Of a DNA stretch of 62,266 bases, positions 46,663 through 55,059 are shown piece after piece. The number at the start of each line of letters is the position of its first letter. Position 1 is the stretch's first letter. Below the pieces are notes generated by a model. It was not told where the DNA came from. It saw only the letters and a program-made list of their open reading frames with translations, and made no database searches. Position numbers and translations under genes: made by a program. The stretch spans positions 1 to 62,266 of the forward strand of contig NZXU01000049.1 in assembly GCA_002698425.1 (NCBI GenBank), written 5' to 3'. This DNA comes from Ahrensia sp. (GTDB taxonomy: Bacteria; Pseudomonadota; Alphaproteobacteria; Rhizobiales; Rhizobiaceae).

Positions 46663-47570
46663 GCGGGCTGGTCGACGTCTTTTCCAACGTTCTCCGCGAC
46701 CTGTTTCCCCTGGTCTGGTCCGGAATGATCATCGGATGCCTCTATGCGCTCGGTGCGCTGGGGCTGGTGATGATCTACAAGTCCTCCAAGGTCGTGAACT
46801 TCTCGCACGGCAATGTGGCCGGTTTCGCGGCCTTTCTCGTCTACGGGTTTTCCAGCGGCGTCCTGCTGGAGCTCTCATGGGGCTCAGCGGTACTGCTGGC
46901 GATCATCGCAGTGATGGTCATCGCCTTCATGACCTATGCGATCATATCGCCCCTGGTTTTTTCGTCCGATCTCACGGCGACGATCGCCACGCTTGGCATC
47001 GGGCTGATCGCGCAAGGCGCGACCCTGCTGATCTTCGGCGCGGACATCGTCAGCCTCGATCTGCCGGTGCCCCGTTTCAGCATGTCTGTGCTGGGACTGC
47101 GCATTACCGGTTACGACCTGACCGTGCTGTCCGTTGCCGTCGTGACGATCGGCGCGCTCTTCTTCGTCGTCGACTACACGAAGCTCGGCATCGCCTTTCG
47201 CGCGATTTCGCAGAACCCCTTTGCCGCGGAAGTGTGCGGCCTGAACCTTCGTTCGATCCATTTCTTCGCCTGGATCGTGGCCGCCGTGCTGGGCGTGGTG
47301 GGCGCCTTGTTGATCGTGCCGACCACCTTTCTCAGCGTCACCACGGTCGCGACCTTCATGCTCCAGGCCTTCGCGGCCGCCGTCATTGGTGGATTTGCGA
47401 GCCTGCCCGGCAGTCTCGTCGGCGGCATATTGATCGGGGTCCTGATGAACCTCTTCACCTTCTACGTCTCGCCGGAGTTCAGCAGCACCTTCCTTCTTGG
47501 TGTGATCCTGGTCGCGTTGAACATGTTCCCGAACGGGATCCTCGAGAAAGTGGGAGGAAGCCGTGTCTGA
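46659..47570 (+). CDS. Liv-type ABC permease (LivH-like)
   Basis: 303 residues with about eight membrane segments. GMIIGCLYALGALGLVMIYK near the N-terminus and AVIGGFASLPGSLVGGILIG near the C-terminus are LivH signatures. It overlaps both neighbours. It forms the channel with the LivM-like protein. Confidence 0.92.
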   Translation: MSGLVDVFSNVLRDLFPLVWSGMIIGCLYALGALGLVMIYKSSKVVNFSHGNVAGFAAFLVYGFSSGVLLELSWGSAVLLAIIAVMVIAFMTYAIISPLVFSSDLTATIATLGIGLIAQGATLLIFGADIVSLDLPVPRFSMSVLGLRITGYDLTVLSVAVVTIGALFFVVDYTKLGIAFRAISQNPFAAEVCGLNLRSIHFFAWIVAAVLGVVGALLIVPTTFLSVTTVATFMLQAFAAAVIGGFASLPGSLVGGILIGVLMNLFTFYVSPEFSSTFLLGVILVALNMFPNGILEKVGGSRV

Positions 47571-48552
47571 CAATGGCATGTCCCTGACCGCCTCCCGTCC
47601 GGTTTCCGGCGGCATGAATATCTTCACGTCCGGTTCCGCAGCGACGTGGGCGATTGTTGCGGTACTTGTCCTGCTGCCCTTCTTCCTCAGCGGTTCCTGG
47701 ACTTTCAGCCTCGGCGTCTGTTTCGCGAACAGTATCGGCGTTCTTTCGGTCAGTCTGCTCGTACGCTACGGCGGAGAAGTCTCGATCGGGCATGGATTTT
47801 TCGCGGCGATCGGCGCCTATTCCGTCGGGATCCTCGAAACGCGCTACGGGCTGTCGCTCTATTTCAGCCTGCCGGTCGCGATCGCACTCGGCGTGTTGCT
47901 GGGCGTCGCATTTGCCTGGCCGTCGCGGAACCTCTCCGGCATCCATCTCGCGGTGACGACCATGGCGCTGGCGCTTGCCGTGCCCGAGCTCATCAACAAT
48001 GCCGACCAGCTGACCGGCGGGTATGAGGGACTCTACGTGTCGCAGCCGGTCGTGCCGGCGGTGAAGATGTCCTACCAGCGCTACTATGTGGCCTTGCTCG
48101 CCCTCATCGCGGTGACCTATGCGGTTGCGCGCCTGCGGCACTCGCGGCAGGGGATGGCGCTTCTGCTGGCCAAGTCGCACCCGGCAGCCGCCGACGCTTT
48201 CGGCACGCGCCGCGTCTGGGCCCGGATTAGCGTCATGGGGATCAGCGGCGGCATCGCCGCGCTGTGCGGCGCGATGCTGGCCTTCGCCGGATCGACGGTT
48301 TCGCCGAGCGGCTACACGCTCTGGACCTCGATCTTTCTGCTCGTCGGCTCGGTCGTCAGTTTCTATGGGCTCAGCCTGCCGCGCGCGCTGATCGGCGGCG
48401 CTTTCCTGACGCTTGTGCCGCAATTCCTGTCCGCGTCGGGCGCATGGATCCCGGTTTTCTACGGCATCGCGCTTTTGAGCATGATCCTGATCGGTCATTA
48501 CCTTCCGAAAATCCGGGAAGGTTTCCTCGGACGTCGCGGAGGAGCAAGCTGA
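47563..48552 (+). CDS. Liv-type ABC permease (LivM-like)
   Basis: 329 residues. The LivM features YGGEVSIGHGFFAAIGAY, LLLAKSHPAAADAFG and the later IAALCGAMLAFAGSTVSP are present, with about nine membrane segments. It overlaps LivH by eight bases and ends at TGATG, which starts the ATPase gene. Confidence 0.92.
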   Translation: MSDNGMSLTASRPVSGGMNIFTSGSAATWAIVAVLVLLPFFLSGSWTFSLGVCFANSIGVLSVSLLVRYGGEVSIGHGFFAAIGAYSVGILETRYGLSLYFSLPVAIALGVLLGVAFAWPSRNLSGIHLAVTTMALALAVPELINNADQLTGGYEGLYVSQPVVPAVKMSYQRYYVALLALIAVTYAVARLRHSRQGMALLLAKSHPAAADAFGTRRVWARISVMGISGGIAALCGAMLAFAGSTVSPSGYTLWTSIFLLVGSVVSFYGLSLPRALIGGAFLTLVPQFLSASGAWIPVFYGIALLSMILIGHYLPKIREGFLGRRGGAS

Positions 48553-49328
48553 TGGATGCGCAGACGACTTCGCTCCTGGGGCAGGGGATCTCGCTTTCCT
48601 TCGGCGGCATCAAGGTGCTCCAGGGACTGGATGTGGAATTCCGCGCTGGCGAAATCACCGGGCTCATCGGTCCGAACGGCGCCGGCAAGACGAGCCTCTT
48701 CAATTGCCTGACCGGCGCCTATACCCCTCAGGTTGGCTCCATTTCCTTCTCGGGCCAGCGGCTGGACGGGCTTCCGCCATCCACGCGGGCCGGCAAGGGC
48801 GTGGTGCGCAGCTTTCAGCACGTGGCGCTGTGTCCCGATCTGACCGTGATCGAGAATGTCATGCTGGGCGTGGCGCGGAACTACGACTCCGGCTGGCATC
48901 ACGCTTTCCTGCCGCTGCCGAAGGGCATCAAGGAACGCGCCGAGATGCGATCCTCGGCTGAAGGCGCGCTCGCGAATTTCGGGCTGACCGAGATGGCCGA
49001 AAAACTGCCGGGCGAATTGCCGCCGGGCATGCAGCGGCTGGTGGAGATCGCGCGCGCGATCGTCGGGCGACCGTCGGTCCTGCTGCTCGACGAGCCGGCA
49101 GCCGGCCTCAACAATTCCGAGACACGCGATCTCATGCGGACGCTGCAGAAGCTCAAGGCGCCCGATCTCGTGATGGTCGTCGTCGAACATGACATGGATC
49201 TCGTCATGACGATCTGCGACCGGATTTATGTCCTGAATTTCGGAGAGTTCGTGGCCTGCGGCACGCCCGAGGAGGTCCGTAACGATCCGGAAGTCGTGCG
49301 AATTTATCTGGGAACCGACGATGACTGA
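48552..49328 (+). CDS. Liv-type ABC ATPase (LivG-like)
   Basis: 258 residues. Walker A is GPNGAGKTSLFN, the signature is LPPGMQRLVEIARAI and Walker B is VLLLDEPAAGLN. The signature is LPPG rather than the usual LSYG. ATG 48552 overlaps the previous stop by one base; an earlier open frame inside livM is not used. It works with the LivF-like ATPase encoded next. Confidence 0.92.
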   Translation: MDAQTTSLLGQGISLSFGGIKVLQGLDVEFRAGEITGLIGPNGAGKTSLFNCLTGAYTPQVGSISFSGQRLDGLPPSTRAGKGVVRSFQHVALCPDLTVIENVMLGVARNYDSGWHHAFLPLPKGIKERAEMRSSAEGALANFGLTEMAEKLPGELPPGMQRLVEIARAIVGRPSVLLLDEPAAGLNNSETRDLMRTLQKLKAPDLVMVVVEHDMDLVMTICDRIYVLNFGEFVACGTPEEVRNDPEVVRIYLGTDDD

Positions 49329-50055
49329 TCTGCTTGAGGTCCGAAACCTGTCCGTTTTCTACGGCGCGAGGGCGCAGGCGGTGGAGGATGTTTCCTTTTC
49401 CGTCAGCGAGGGAGCGGTCGTTGCCCTGCTCGGGGCGAACGGCGCCGGCAAGACGTCGATCATGAAGGCTATATCGGGTCTGATCCCGTCGCAGGGCGAA
49501 ATCGTCTTCGACGGCGCGCCGGTCCAGTCCCTGCCGACCCGGCAGCGCGTCCACAAGGGCGTCATCTATGTGCCGGAGGGACGCGAGATCGTCGGCGACC
49601 TGACCGTGCGCGAGAACCTCGTGCTCGGGGGATATCAGCTTTCCGGCAGCCAGCGGCGGTCACAGATCTCCATGGTGCTCGATCTGTTTCCGGAAATCGC
49701 CAACAAGGCCGACCGCTCGGCGTGGCGGTTGAGCGGCGGCGAACAGCAGATGCTGGCGATCGGCCGTGGCCTCATGGCGGAGCCGCGCCTGCTGCTGCTC
49801 GACGAGCCGTCTCTCGGCCTCGCGCCGATGTTGGTGCGCCGCGTGTTCGACCGGCTCGAGACGATCCGGCGGGAAACGTCGCTCGCCATCGTGCTCGTCG
49901 AACAGAACCTCGCCATGACGATGCGGCTCTGCGACGAAGTGCATTTCCTGCGCGGCGGCCGGATCGTTGGTCGGCGCAGCGCCGAGGAACTGAAGGACGG
50001 GTCGGCCCGGCAGGAAGCGATCGACGCCTATCTCGGCGCGGCATCCGCGGCGTGA
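49321..50055 (+). CDS. Liv-type ABC ATPase (LivF-like)
   Basis: 244 residues. It has GANGAGKTSIMKAISG, LSGGEQQMLAIGRGLM, LLLLDEPSLGLAP and the LivF-typical VEQNLAMTM. It overlaps LivG by eight bases and completes the importer. A hydrolase gene follows after 20 bases. Confidence 0.92.
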   Translation: MTDLLEVRNLSVFYGARAQAVEDVSFSVSEGAVVALLGANGAGKTSIMKAISGLIPSQGEIVFDGAPVQSLPTRQRVHKGVIYVPEGREIVGDLTVRENLVLGGYQLSGSQRRSQISMVLDLFPEIANKADRSAWRLSGGEQQMLAIGRGLMAEPRLLLLDEPSLGLAPMLVRRVFDRLETIRRETSLAIVLVEQNLAMTMRLCDEVHFLRGGRIVGRRSAEELKDGSARQEAIDAYLGAASAA

Positions 50056-50075
50056 CGGCATAAGGGGAGGAACAA

Positions 50076-50882
50076 GTGTCGAGCGAACCGGCAACATACA
50101 AGATCTACGGCATTCGCCACGCGATCAACGAGACGCGGACCCGCGGCAACAACTTCATTCTGGACACCCGGCCGGACGAACCCCTGACGCTCGACTTCTA
50201 TTCCTGGGTTCTGGTCGGTGACGAGCGCATAATCGTCGTCGATACAGCGATGGACCCCGCAAAAGGCGCCAAGCACGGGCATACGCATCTGCTGAGCCCG
50301 GTCGTTGCTCTTCGCGAACTCGGTATCGATGCGGAGACGGTCGAGACCGTGATCATCACGCATGCCCATTACGATCACCTCGGCTTCGTGAACGCGTTCC
50401 CGAAGGCGCATTTCCACATGCAGGCCGCGGAAATGGACTATGTGACAGGTCCGTGGATGGGCCGCGCCTGGTTCCGCCGCGCTTACGAGCCTGACGAAAT
50501 CGCCAATCTGGTTCATCTGCTTCATGCCGGGCGGCTTGATCTGCACGGCCGCGACAAGGACATAGCCGACGGCGTATCCGTCCACTGGGTCGGCGGGCAT
50601 TGCGCGGGCCAGGAGATCGTTCGGGTACGCACCGACCGCGGATGGGTCGTGCTCGCCTCCGATGCCTTGCACTATTACGAGGAATATGAACGCGGCATCC
50701 CCTTCGCCGTCGCCTTCAATCTCTCCGACATGATCTCCGCGCATGAACGCATACGAGAGCTTGCCGACAGCGACGACCACGTCGTGCCCGCGCATGACCC
50801 GAGGATCGTCAAAATCTACCCTGCCGCCAGTCCCGAACTCGAAGGAAAGGTGGTCCGGCTCGATGTCGCCCCGCAGGCATAA
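50076..50882 (+). CDS. Metallo-beta-lactamase-fold hydrolase (lactonase-like)
   Basis: 268 residues. The zinc motif is HAHYDHLG with His96, His98, Asp100 and His101, the same positions and length as the 4-pyridoxolactonase at 23818, so the two are distant paralogues. WVGGHCAGQEIVRV carries a further His. The GTG start has AGGGGAGG before it. It is the last gene of the importer operon and probably opens a lactone or similar cyclic ester formed during oxidation of the imported substrate. It lacks the residues that mark the B6 enzyme, so B6 is not its substrate. Confidence 0.87.
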   Translation: MSSEPATYKIYGIRHAINETRTRGNNFILDTRPDEPLTLDFYSWVLVGDERIIVVDTAMDPAKGAKHGHTHLLSPVVALRELGIDAETVETVIITHAHYDHLGFVNAFPKAHFHMQAAEMDYVTGPWMGRAWFRRAYEPDEIANLVHLLHAGRLDLHGRDKDIADGVSVHWVGGHCAGQEIVRVRTDRGWVVLASDALHYYEEYERGIPFAVAFNLSDMISAHERIRELADSDDHVVPAHDPRIVKIYPAASPELEGKVVRLDVAPQA

Positions 50883-50902
50883 CGGCGTCGGCGCGCGGAA
50901 AG

Positions 50903-50916
50903 ATTGCATTATGCAG
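50903..50916. promoter_or_regulatory. Operator-like site before GntR regulator B
   Basis: ATTGCATTATGCAG, read on the minus strand, contains ATAATGCA, a half of the ATAATGCATTAT motif. It lies about 55 bases before the regulator start, with a further AATGCTAT at 50924-50931. This suggests that regulator B controls itself and is the protein that reads this motif. Confidence 0.5.
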
Positions 50917-50968
50917 TGTTATCAATGCTATATTCTGTCCGATTCATCCCAGGAGGGACAGGAACTTG

Positions 50969-51604
50969 ATGCATCAAACCAAAGAGGAGCGGGTCGCGGA
51001 TTACCTTCGGGAAGGTATCATTTCCGGGCGCTTTCCGCGTGGCTCCAAGCTGAAGCAGGCGGAACTGGCCGAGATGATCGGCACCAGCATCACGCCGGTG
51101 CGCGAAGCGATCAAGCTACTCGAGGCGGAAGGATTCATTCTCGGGTCGTCGCATCGCGGAGCGGTGGTCGCGCCCTTCGATATCAATGCCACGGAAGAAA
51201 TCGTGGACCTGCGCACTACGCTGGAGAGCAAGCTTGCCCTGCGCGCGCTTTCCAAAATGACGCAGAAAGACATAGACGAGCTGAACGAACTGCAGCGCGA
51301 GATCGAGGAAGCCGCCCAGGCCGGCGACAGGGAAACCGTCCGGGTCGTCAACTACCGTTTCCACGAACAGATCTATATCGCAGCGGGGCTTCCGCTGACG
51401 CAGCGCTTCGTCCGCACGCTTTGGGCGCGCTATCCGTTCGACCTGATCAACAAGCTGGACAATCGGATCGAGCGCGCCTCGGCGGAGCACCGCGACATGC
51501 TGGCCGCGATCATTTCGCGGGACGAGGCCGCGCTGCTGACGGCCCTGCGCGTCCACATTCGCGCGGGCTGGGAAGAATTCAAGGCGAGCTACGCCGCCGA
51601 GTAG
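50969..51604 (+). CDS. GntR/FCD-family regulator B
   Basis: 211 residues. The winged helix is at about 5-70 (KLKQAELAEMIGTSITPVRE then AIKLLEAEGFI), and the FCD domain follows (VDLRTTLESKLALRALS; HEQIYIAAGLPL). AGGAGG and CAGGA precede ATG 50969. It is central in the carboxylate region and has a copy of the ATAATGCATTAT-type motif in its own promoter, making it the best candidate for the regional regulator. The ligand is probably a pathway acid. Confidence 0.88.
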   Translation: MHQTKEERVADYLREGIISGRFPRGSKLKQAELAEMIGTSITPVREAIKLLEAEGFILGSSHRGAVVAPFDINATEEIVDLRTTLESKLALRALSKMTQKDIDELNELQREIEEAAQAGDRETVRVVNYRFHEQIYIAAGLPLTQRFVRTLWARYPFDLINKLDNRIERASAEHRDMLAAIISRDEAALLTALRVHIRAGWEEFKASYAAE

Positions 51605-51695
51605 GCCGGGACGTTCGGCATCCCTTCGGGATCAGTTCCGGCGAATTCGAATTTCAGTCGAAGCAACCGAACGAGACCAAAGAGGGGAGCCGGTG

Positions 51696-52274
51696 ATGCC
51701 TGCCGATACGATTTTGCTTGTCATGGACATGATCAACGACCTCGTGCATCCCGATGGGGCCGGGGCGAAGACCTATGTCGTCAAGTGCAAAGAACGCAAC
51801 GTCTACGCAAACACGGTGCGCGCCATCGCCCGCGCACGCGAAGCCGGAGCCATGGTTGGCTATGTGCGAGTCGGTTTTTCCCCTGATTACCGGGAATGCC
51901 CGCCGGCCTCGCCGGTTTTTTCGAAGGCGCGGGAGAACGGAATCTTCCAGTTAGGCAAATGGGGAACCGAGGTCTATTCGGAGTTCGCGCCCCGGGAAGG
52001 CGACGCCGACATCGTCAAGCATCGCGTCAGCCCGTTCTACGGCACGGCGCTGGCGCCGTTGCTGAGCGCCCGAGGCATCAAGCGCCTCATATTGACCGGC
52101 GTCTCGACCAATGGCGTGGTCTCCGCGGCTGTTCGGGAAGGGCACGACCGGGACTTCGAATGCGTCATCCTTGAAGATTGCTGCGCGGGCGCGACCGACG
52201 ACGAACACGCCTTCGCGCTGGCGGGTTTGCAGCGTTTCGCGAGTGTGACGACATCGGACCAGTTCGGAATCTGA
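51696..52274 (+). CDS. Isochorismatase-family hydrolase lacking the usual catalytic Cys
   Basis: 192 residues. The Asp block LLVMDMINDLVHP and the Lys block DADIVKHRVSPFYGT are present. The third block, normally T-x-x-C-V, reads GVSTNGVVSAA, with Val at the Cys place, so a cysteine amidohydrolase mechanism is unlikely. True isochorismatases also lack that Cys and hydrolyse vinyl ethers. I chose ATG 51696 (AGAGGGGAG before it) over GTG 51693. It lies between regulator B and the CoA gene set. Substrate unknown. Confidence 0.87.
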   Translation: MPADTILLVMDMINDLVHPDGAGAKTYVVKCKERNVYANTVRAIARAREAGAMVGYVRVGFSPDYRECPPASPVFSKARENGIFQLGKWGTEVYSEFAPREGDADIVKHRVSPFYGTALAPLLSARGIKRLILTGVSTNGVVSAAVREGHDRDFECVILEDCCAGATDDEHAFALAGLQRFASVTTSDQFGI

Positions 52275-52302
52275 GTCCGGGCCAAGTCTGAAACTTGCCG
52301 AT

Positions 52303-52327
52303 CTGAAAGCGGCGCATCCGCTTTCAG
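52303..52327 (+). terminator. Terminator hairpin after the isochorismatase-like gene
   Basis: CTGAAAGCGG and CCGCTTTCAG form a perfect 10-bp stem with a 5-base loop, 28 bases after the stop. No long U-tract follows, but the stem is strong. Confidence 0.6.
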
Positions 52328-52342
52328 TAACCTAATGTACAA

Positions 52343-52506
52343 ATAATGCATTATCGGGAAAGGTGAGAAGTGAGTCCTGCTTCTCGCTATTTAGCGCATG
52401 AACGAAATAAGTGCTTTAAAACAGAGATTTAACGCCGAAGTTTCGGGCTTTTTAATGCGATTATTATGCCATCACATGTTGACACTCAAAATATATAATG
52501 CATTAA
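52343..52506. promoter_or_regulatory. Control region with two ATAATGCATTAT operators before the CoA gene set
   Basis: ATAATGCATTAT at 52343-52354 is a perfect 12-bp palindrome, and ATAATGCATTAA at 52495-52506 differs by one base. The two are 152 bases apart. TAATGCGATTA-like bases near 52453 and TGTTGACA at 52477-52484 lie between them. TATAAT at 52494-52499 overlaps the second site. The whole gap 52275-52630 holds no gene; it is AT-rich and looks like a looped control region for the genes from 52631 on. Confidence 0.65.
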
Positions 52507-52630
52507 AAGGCGCATCAAAACGCCTTTCCGATCGGTCGGCATGGCGTTCGAATTCCTGGTGGTCTGGGGTGGCAGGTGAGTGAAGCCCGCTGCGACGGCC
52601 CGCCGAAACAACGCGAAAAGGAGGCCGTCA

Positions 52631-53851
52631 GTGACTTCGGCAGAAACGATCGAGAAGACCAAGAAAGACGTTGGCGGAGCACCCGCCGAGGGCAAGATCA
52701 CCGACGAGGCGGTTGCGGCCGCGCGCGGGATGATTGGGCTGCATCTGCGCCCGGAAGGTCCCTATCTGCAGGATGCAACGACGGATACGCTGCGCAACTG
52801 GTGTAACGGTATCGGCGATCTCAATCCGCTCTATCGCGAGCAGGAATACGGGCGAAATTCCCGCCATGGCGGCCAGGTTGGCCATCCGATGTTTCCGATG
52901 GCGTTTGGCTGGGTTGGCCGCACTCGTTGGGGTTTGCCGGGCGTGCACGGCTTTTATGCCGGCAATGATTGGGAACTGTTCCGCCATATCCGCCCGGGCG
53001 ATCGGATTTCGGCGATCGAACGCGTTGTCGGCGTCGAGGAAAAGGAATCGAAGTTCTCCGGCCGGCTGGTGTTGCAATATGTCGAGGCGTCGTACTCCAA
53101 CCAGCGCGGCGAGTTGGTGGCCCGCACTCTTGGCACCTGCACTCGCCATGAACGCAAAGCGGCGCGCGACGCAGGCAAATATAAGGACATCAAGACCTAT
53201 GAATATACGCCTGAAGAGTTCGCGCAGCTCGATGAGGCGATCCTGAACGAGGTGCAAAACATCCGCGGTGCGAATGTCCGTTATTGGGAGGATGTGACCG
53301 AGGGCGAAGAACTCACGCCGATCGTGCGCGGTCCGCTGTCTCTCATGGATACGATGGGCTTCCTCGTCGGCTGCGGCCGCGGCCATACCCATGGCGTCGT
53401 TTTCCAGGCCGCGATGAAGCATCCGGGCCACTTCTTCCGCAATCCGGAAGCCGGGGGCGGCATCGAATATACCGGTATCGGACACCATCGCGAGTCGACC
53501 GCCAAGGAAGTCGGCGTGCCGGGCGTCTATGATTACGGTCCGCAGCGCTCCTCCTGGATGTGCTCGCTGGTCACCAACTGGATGGGCGACGCCGCCTTCC
53601 TCAAGCGCGTTCGCACCGAGATGCGCCGCTTCAACACGATGGGCGATTCCACCTGGTGCAAGGGCAAGGTCTCGAAGAAGTATCTGAAGGACGGTCACGC
53701 GCTGGTCGATCTCGAGATCTGGGGCGAAAACCAGCGCGGCGAAATCACCACGCCGGGCCTTGCGACCGTGATCCTGCCGAGCCGTGATCCGAACACGAAA
53801 GTGTTCTTCGATGGCGCCAATCTCGACCTCGAACTGCCGGTCGTGCGCTAA
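52631..53851 (+). CDS. MaoC/FAS1-like double-hotdog dehydratase (acyl-CoA hydratase type)
   Basis: 406 residues from GTG 52631. That start has AAAAGGAGG about 8 bases before it and is preferred over a GTG at 52580. The N-terminal hotdog has DLNPLYREQEYGRNSRHGG; the second half has RGHTHGVVFQAAMKHPGHFF and GHHRESTAKEVGVPGVYDYG. Such proteins hydrate or dehydrate CoA thioesters and often adjoin CoA-transferases, as here. It opens a five-gene set (dehydratase, two CoA-transferases, mesaconyl-CoA hydratase-like, CitE-like lyase). Confidence 0.85.
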   Translation: MTSAETIEKTKKDVGGAPAEGKITDEAVAAARGMIGLHLRPEGPYLQDATTDTLRNWCNGIGDLNPLYREQEYGRNSRHGGQVGHPMFPMAFGWVGRTRWGLPGVHGFYAGNDWELFRHIRPGDRISAIERVVGVEEKESKFSGRLVLQYVEASYSNQRGELVARTLGTCTRHERKAARDAGKYKDIKTYEYTPEEFAQLDEAILNEVQNIRGANVRYWEDVTEGEELTPIVRGPLSLMDTMGFLVGCGRGHTHGVVFQAAMKHPGHFFRNPEAGGGIEYTGIGHHRESTAKEVGVPGVYDYGPQRSSWMCSLVTNWMGDAAFLKRVRTEMRRFNTMGDSTWCKGKVSKKYLKDGHALVDLEIWGENQRGEITTPGLATVILPSRDPNTKVFFDGANLDLELPVVR

Positions 53852-53877
53852 TTGATCCAGGCGGGAGGGGAGAACCG

Positions 53878-55059
53878 ATGAACGTGCAGATGCCTCTGAC
53901 GGGTATCCGTGTGGTCGAGAATGCCTCCGGCGTGGCCGCGGCCTATGCCGGGCGGCTGCTCGCGGCCATGGGTGCGGACACGGTCATGATCGAACCGCCC
54001 GCCTTGAACCCTCTTCGGCGAGAGCCGCCCTTTCTCGGCCGCAATTCCGGCGAGAGCGCGCTCTTTGCCTATCTGGGTGCCGGCAAGCGCAGCGTGATCT
54101 GCGATTTGACAAGCGATGCCGGCCGGGCCGATTTCGACACGCTGGTGGCCAGGGCGGATATCCTGATCGACGATACGCCGATCGGGCAGCGCGATGCGCT
54201 CGGGCTCGGGCGCCCCCGGATCGCCGACCGTTTCCCTGATCTCATCCATCTCTCCGTCCTGCCGTTCGGCGCGTCGGGGCCGAAGGCGGACTGGCTGGGC
54301 TCGGAACTCAATCTGATCCACGCCGGCAGCGAGGGATATCTTCTGCCCAACGGTTTGTCGGCCGACCTGTTTCCCGACAGGCCGCCCGTGAAGGTCGCCG
54401 GCCATTTCGCTGAAATGCAGGGCGGCGTTGCCGCGGCCCTGTCCGGCCTGTCGGCGCTTTGGGCGGGCGAGGGCCAGTTCGTGGACGTTGCCGTCCAGGA
54501 CGTCAATGTCGCCGTTGGAGCCTTCGCGATACAGCGCTACGGCGACGGTTCGGTGGAACACCGGTCCACGCGGTCGTTCCGCTATGGCGGCGTGATCGAG
54601 TGCGAAGACGGTTTCGTCGAATTGCTGACGCTGGAAGACCGGCAATGGCAGGCACTGGTCGAAGTCATGGGAAATCCTGACTGGGCGACCGATCCGTCAT
54701 TGTCCGACCCGCTGGAGCGAAGCCGGCAGGGCGACGTGCTGAATGAGCGCATCCGGCAGTGGGCCCGAAGCCAGAAGACGGACGCTCTCGTTGCTCGCGC
54801 GCAGGAACTCGGCGTTCCCATGGCCCCCTACAAGACGCCGCAGCAGATCCTGACGGGTGCCCATGAAACGGAAAGAGCCCTGTTCCAGCCAATCGGAATC
54901 GATGGGGTCGGGTCTGTTCCGATCCAGGCCGGACCGTTCAGATTTGGCGACCTCCCACTGACTTTACAGGCCGGTCCACCCAAGGCCGGAGCGGACCAGC
55001 GGCTGTTGCGGGACGGCTGGGACGAGCGCGCCGAAGACATGCGGAGGGCGAGCGCATGA
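53878..55059 (+). CDS. CaiB/BaiF-family CoA-transferase 2 (catalytic Asp replaced)
   Basis: 393 residues. The fold is clear (TGIRVVENASGVAAAYAGRL; LLAAMGADTVMIEPP). Where active members have Asp in a D-x-x-x-G motif, this one reads HFAEMQGG, with Glu179. In two-subunit CoA-transferases of this family one subunit lacks the Asp. It overlaps the next CoA-transferase gene by four bases, so the two may form one heteromeric enzyme. GGGAGGGGAG precedes the ATG. Confidence 0.87.
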   Translation: MNVQMPLTGIRVVENASGVAAAYAGRLLAAMGADTVMIEPPALNPLRREPPFLGRNSGESALFAYLGAGKRSVICDLTSDAGRADFDTLVARADILIDDTPIGQRDALGLGRPRIADRFPDLIHLSVLPFGASGPKADWLGSELNLIHAGSEGYLLPNGLSADLFPDRPPVKVAGHFAEMQGGVAAALSGLSALWAGEGQFVDVAVQDVNVAVGAFAIQRYGDGSVEHRSTRSFRYGGVIECEDGFVELLTLEDRQWQALVEVMGNPDWATDPSLSDPLERSRQGDVLNERIRQWARSQKTDALVARAQELGVPMAPYKTPQQILTGAHETERALFQPIGIDGVGSVPIQAGPFRFGDLPLTLQAGPPKAGADQRLLRDGWDERAEDMRRASA

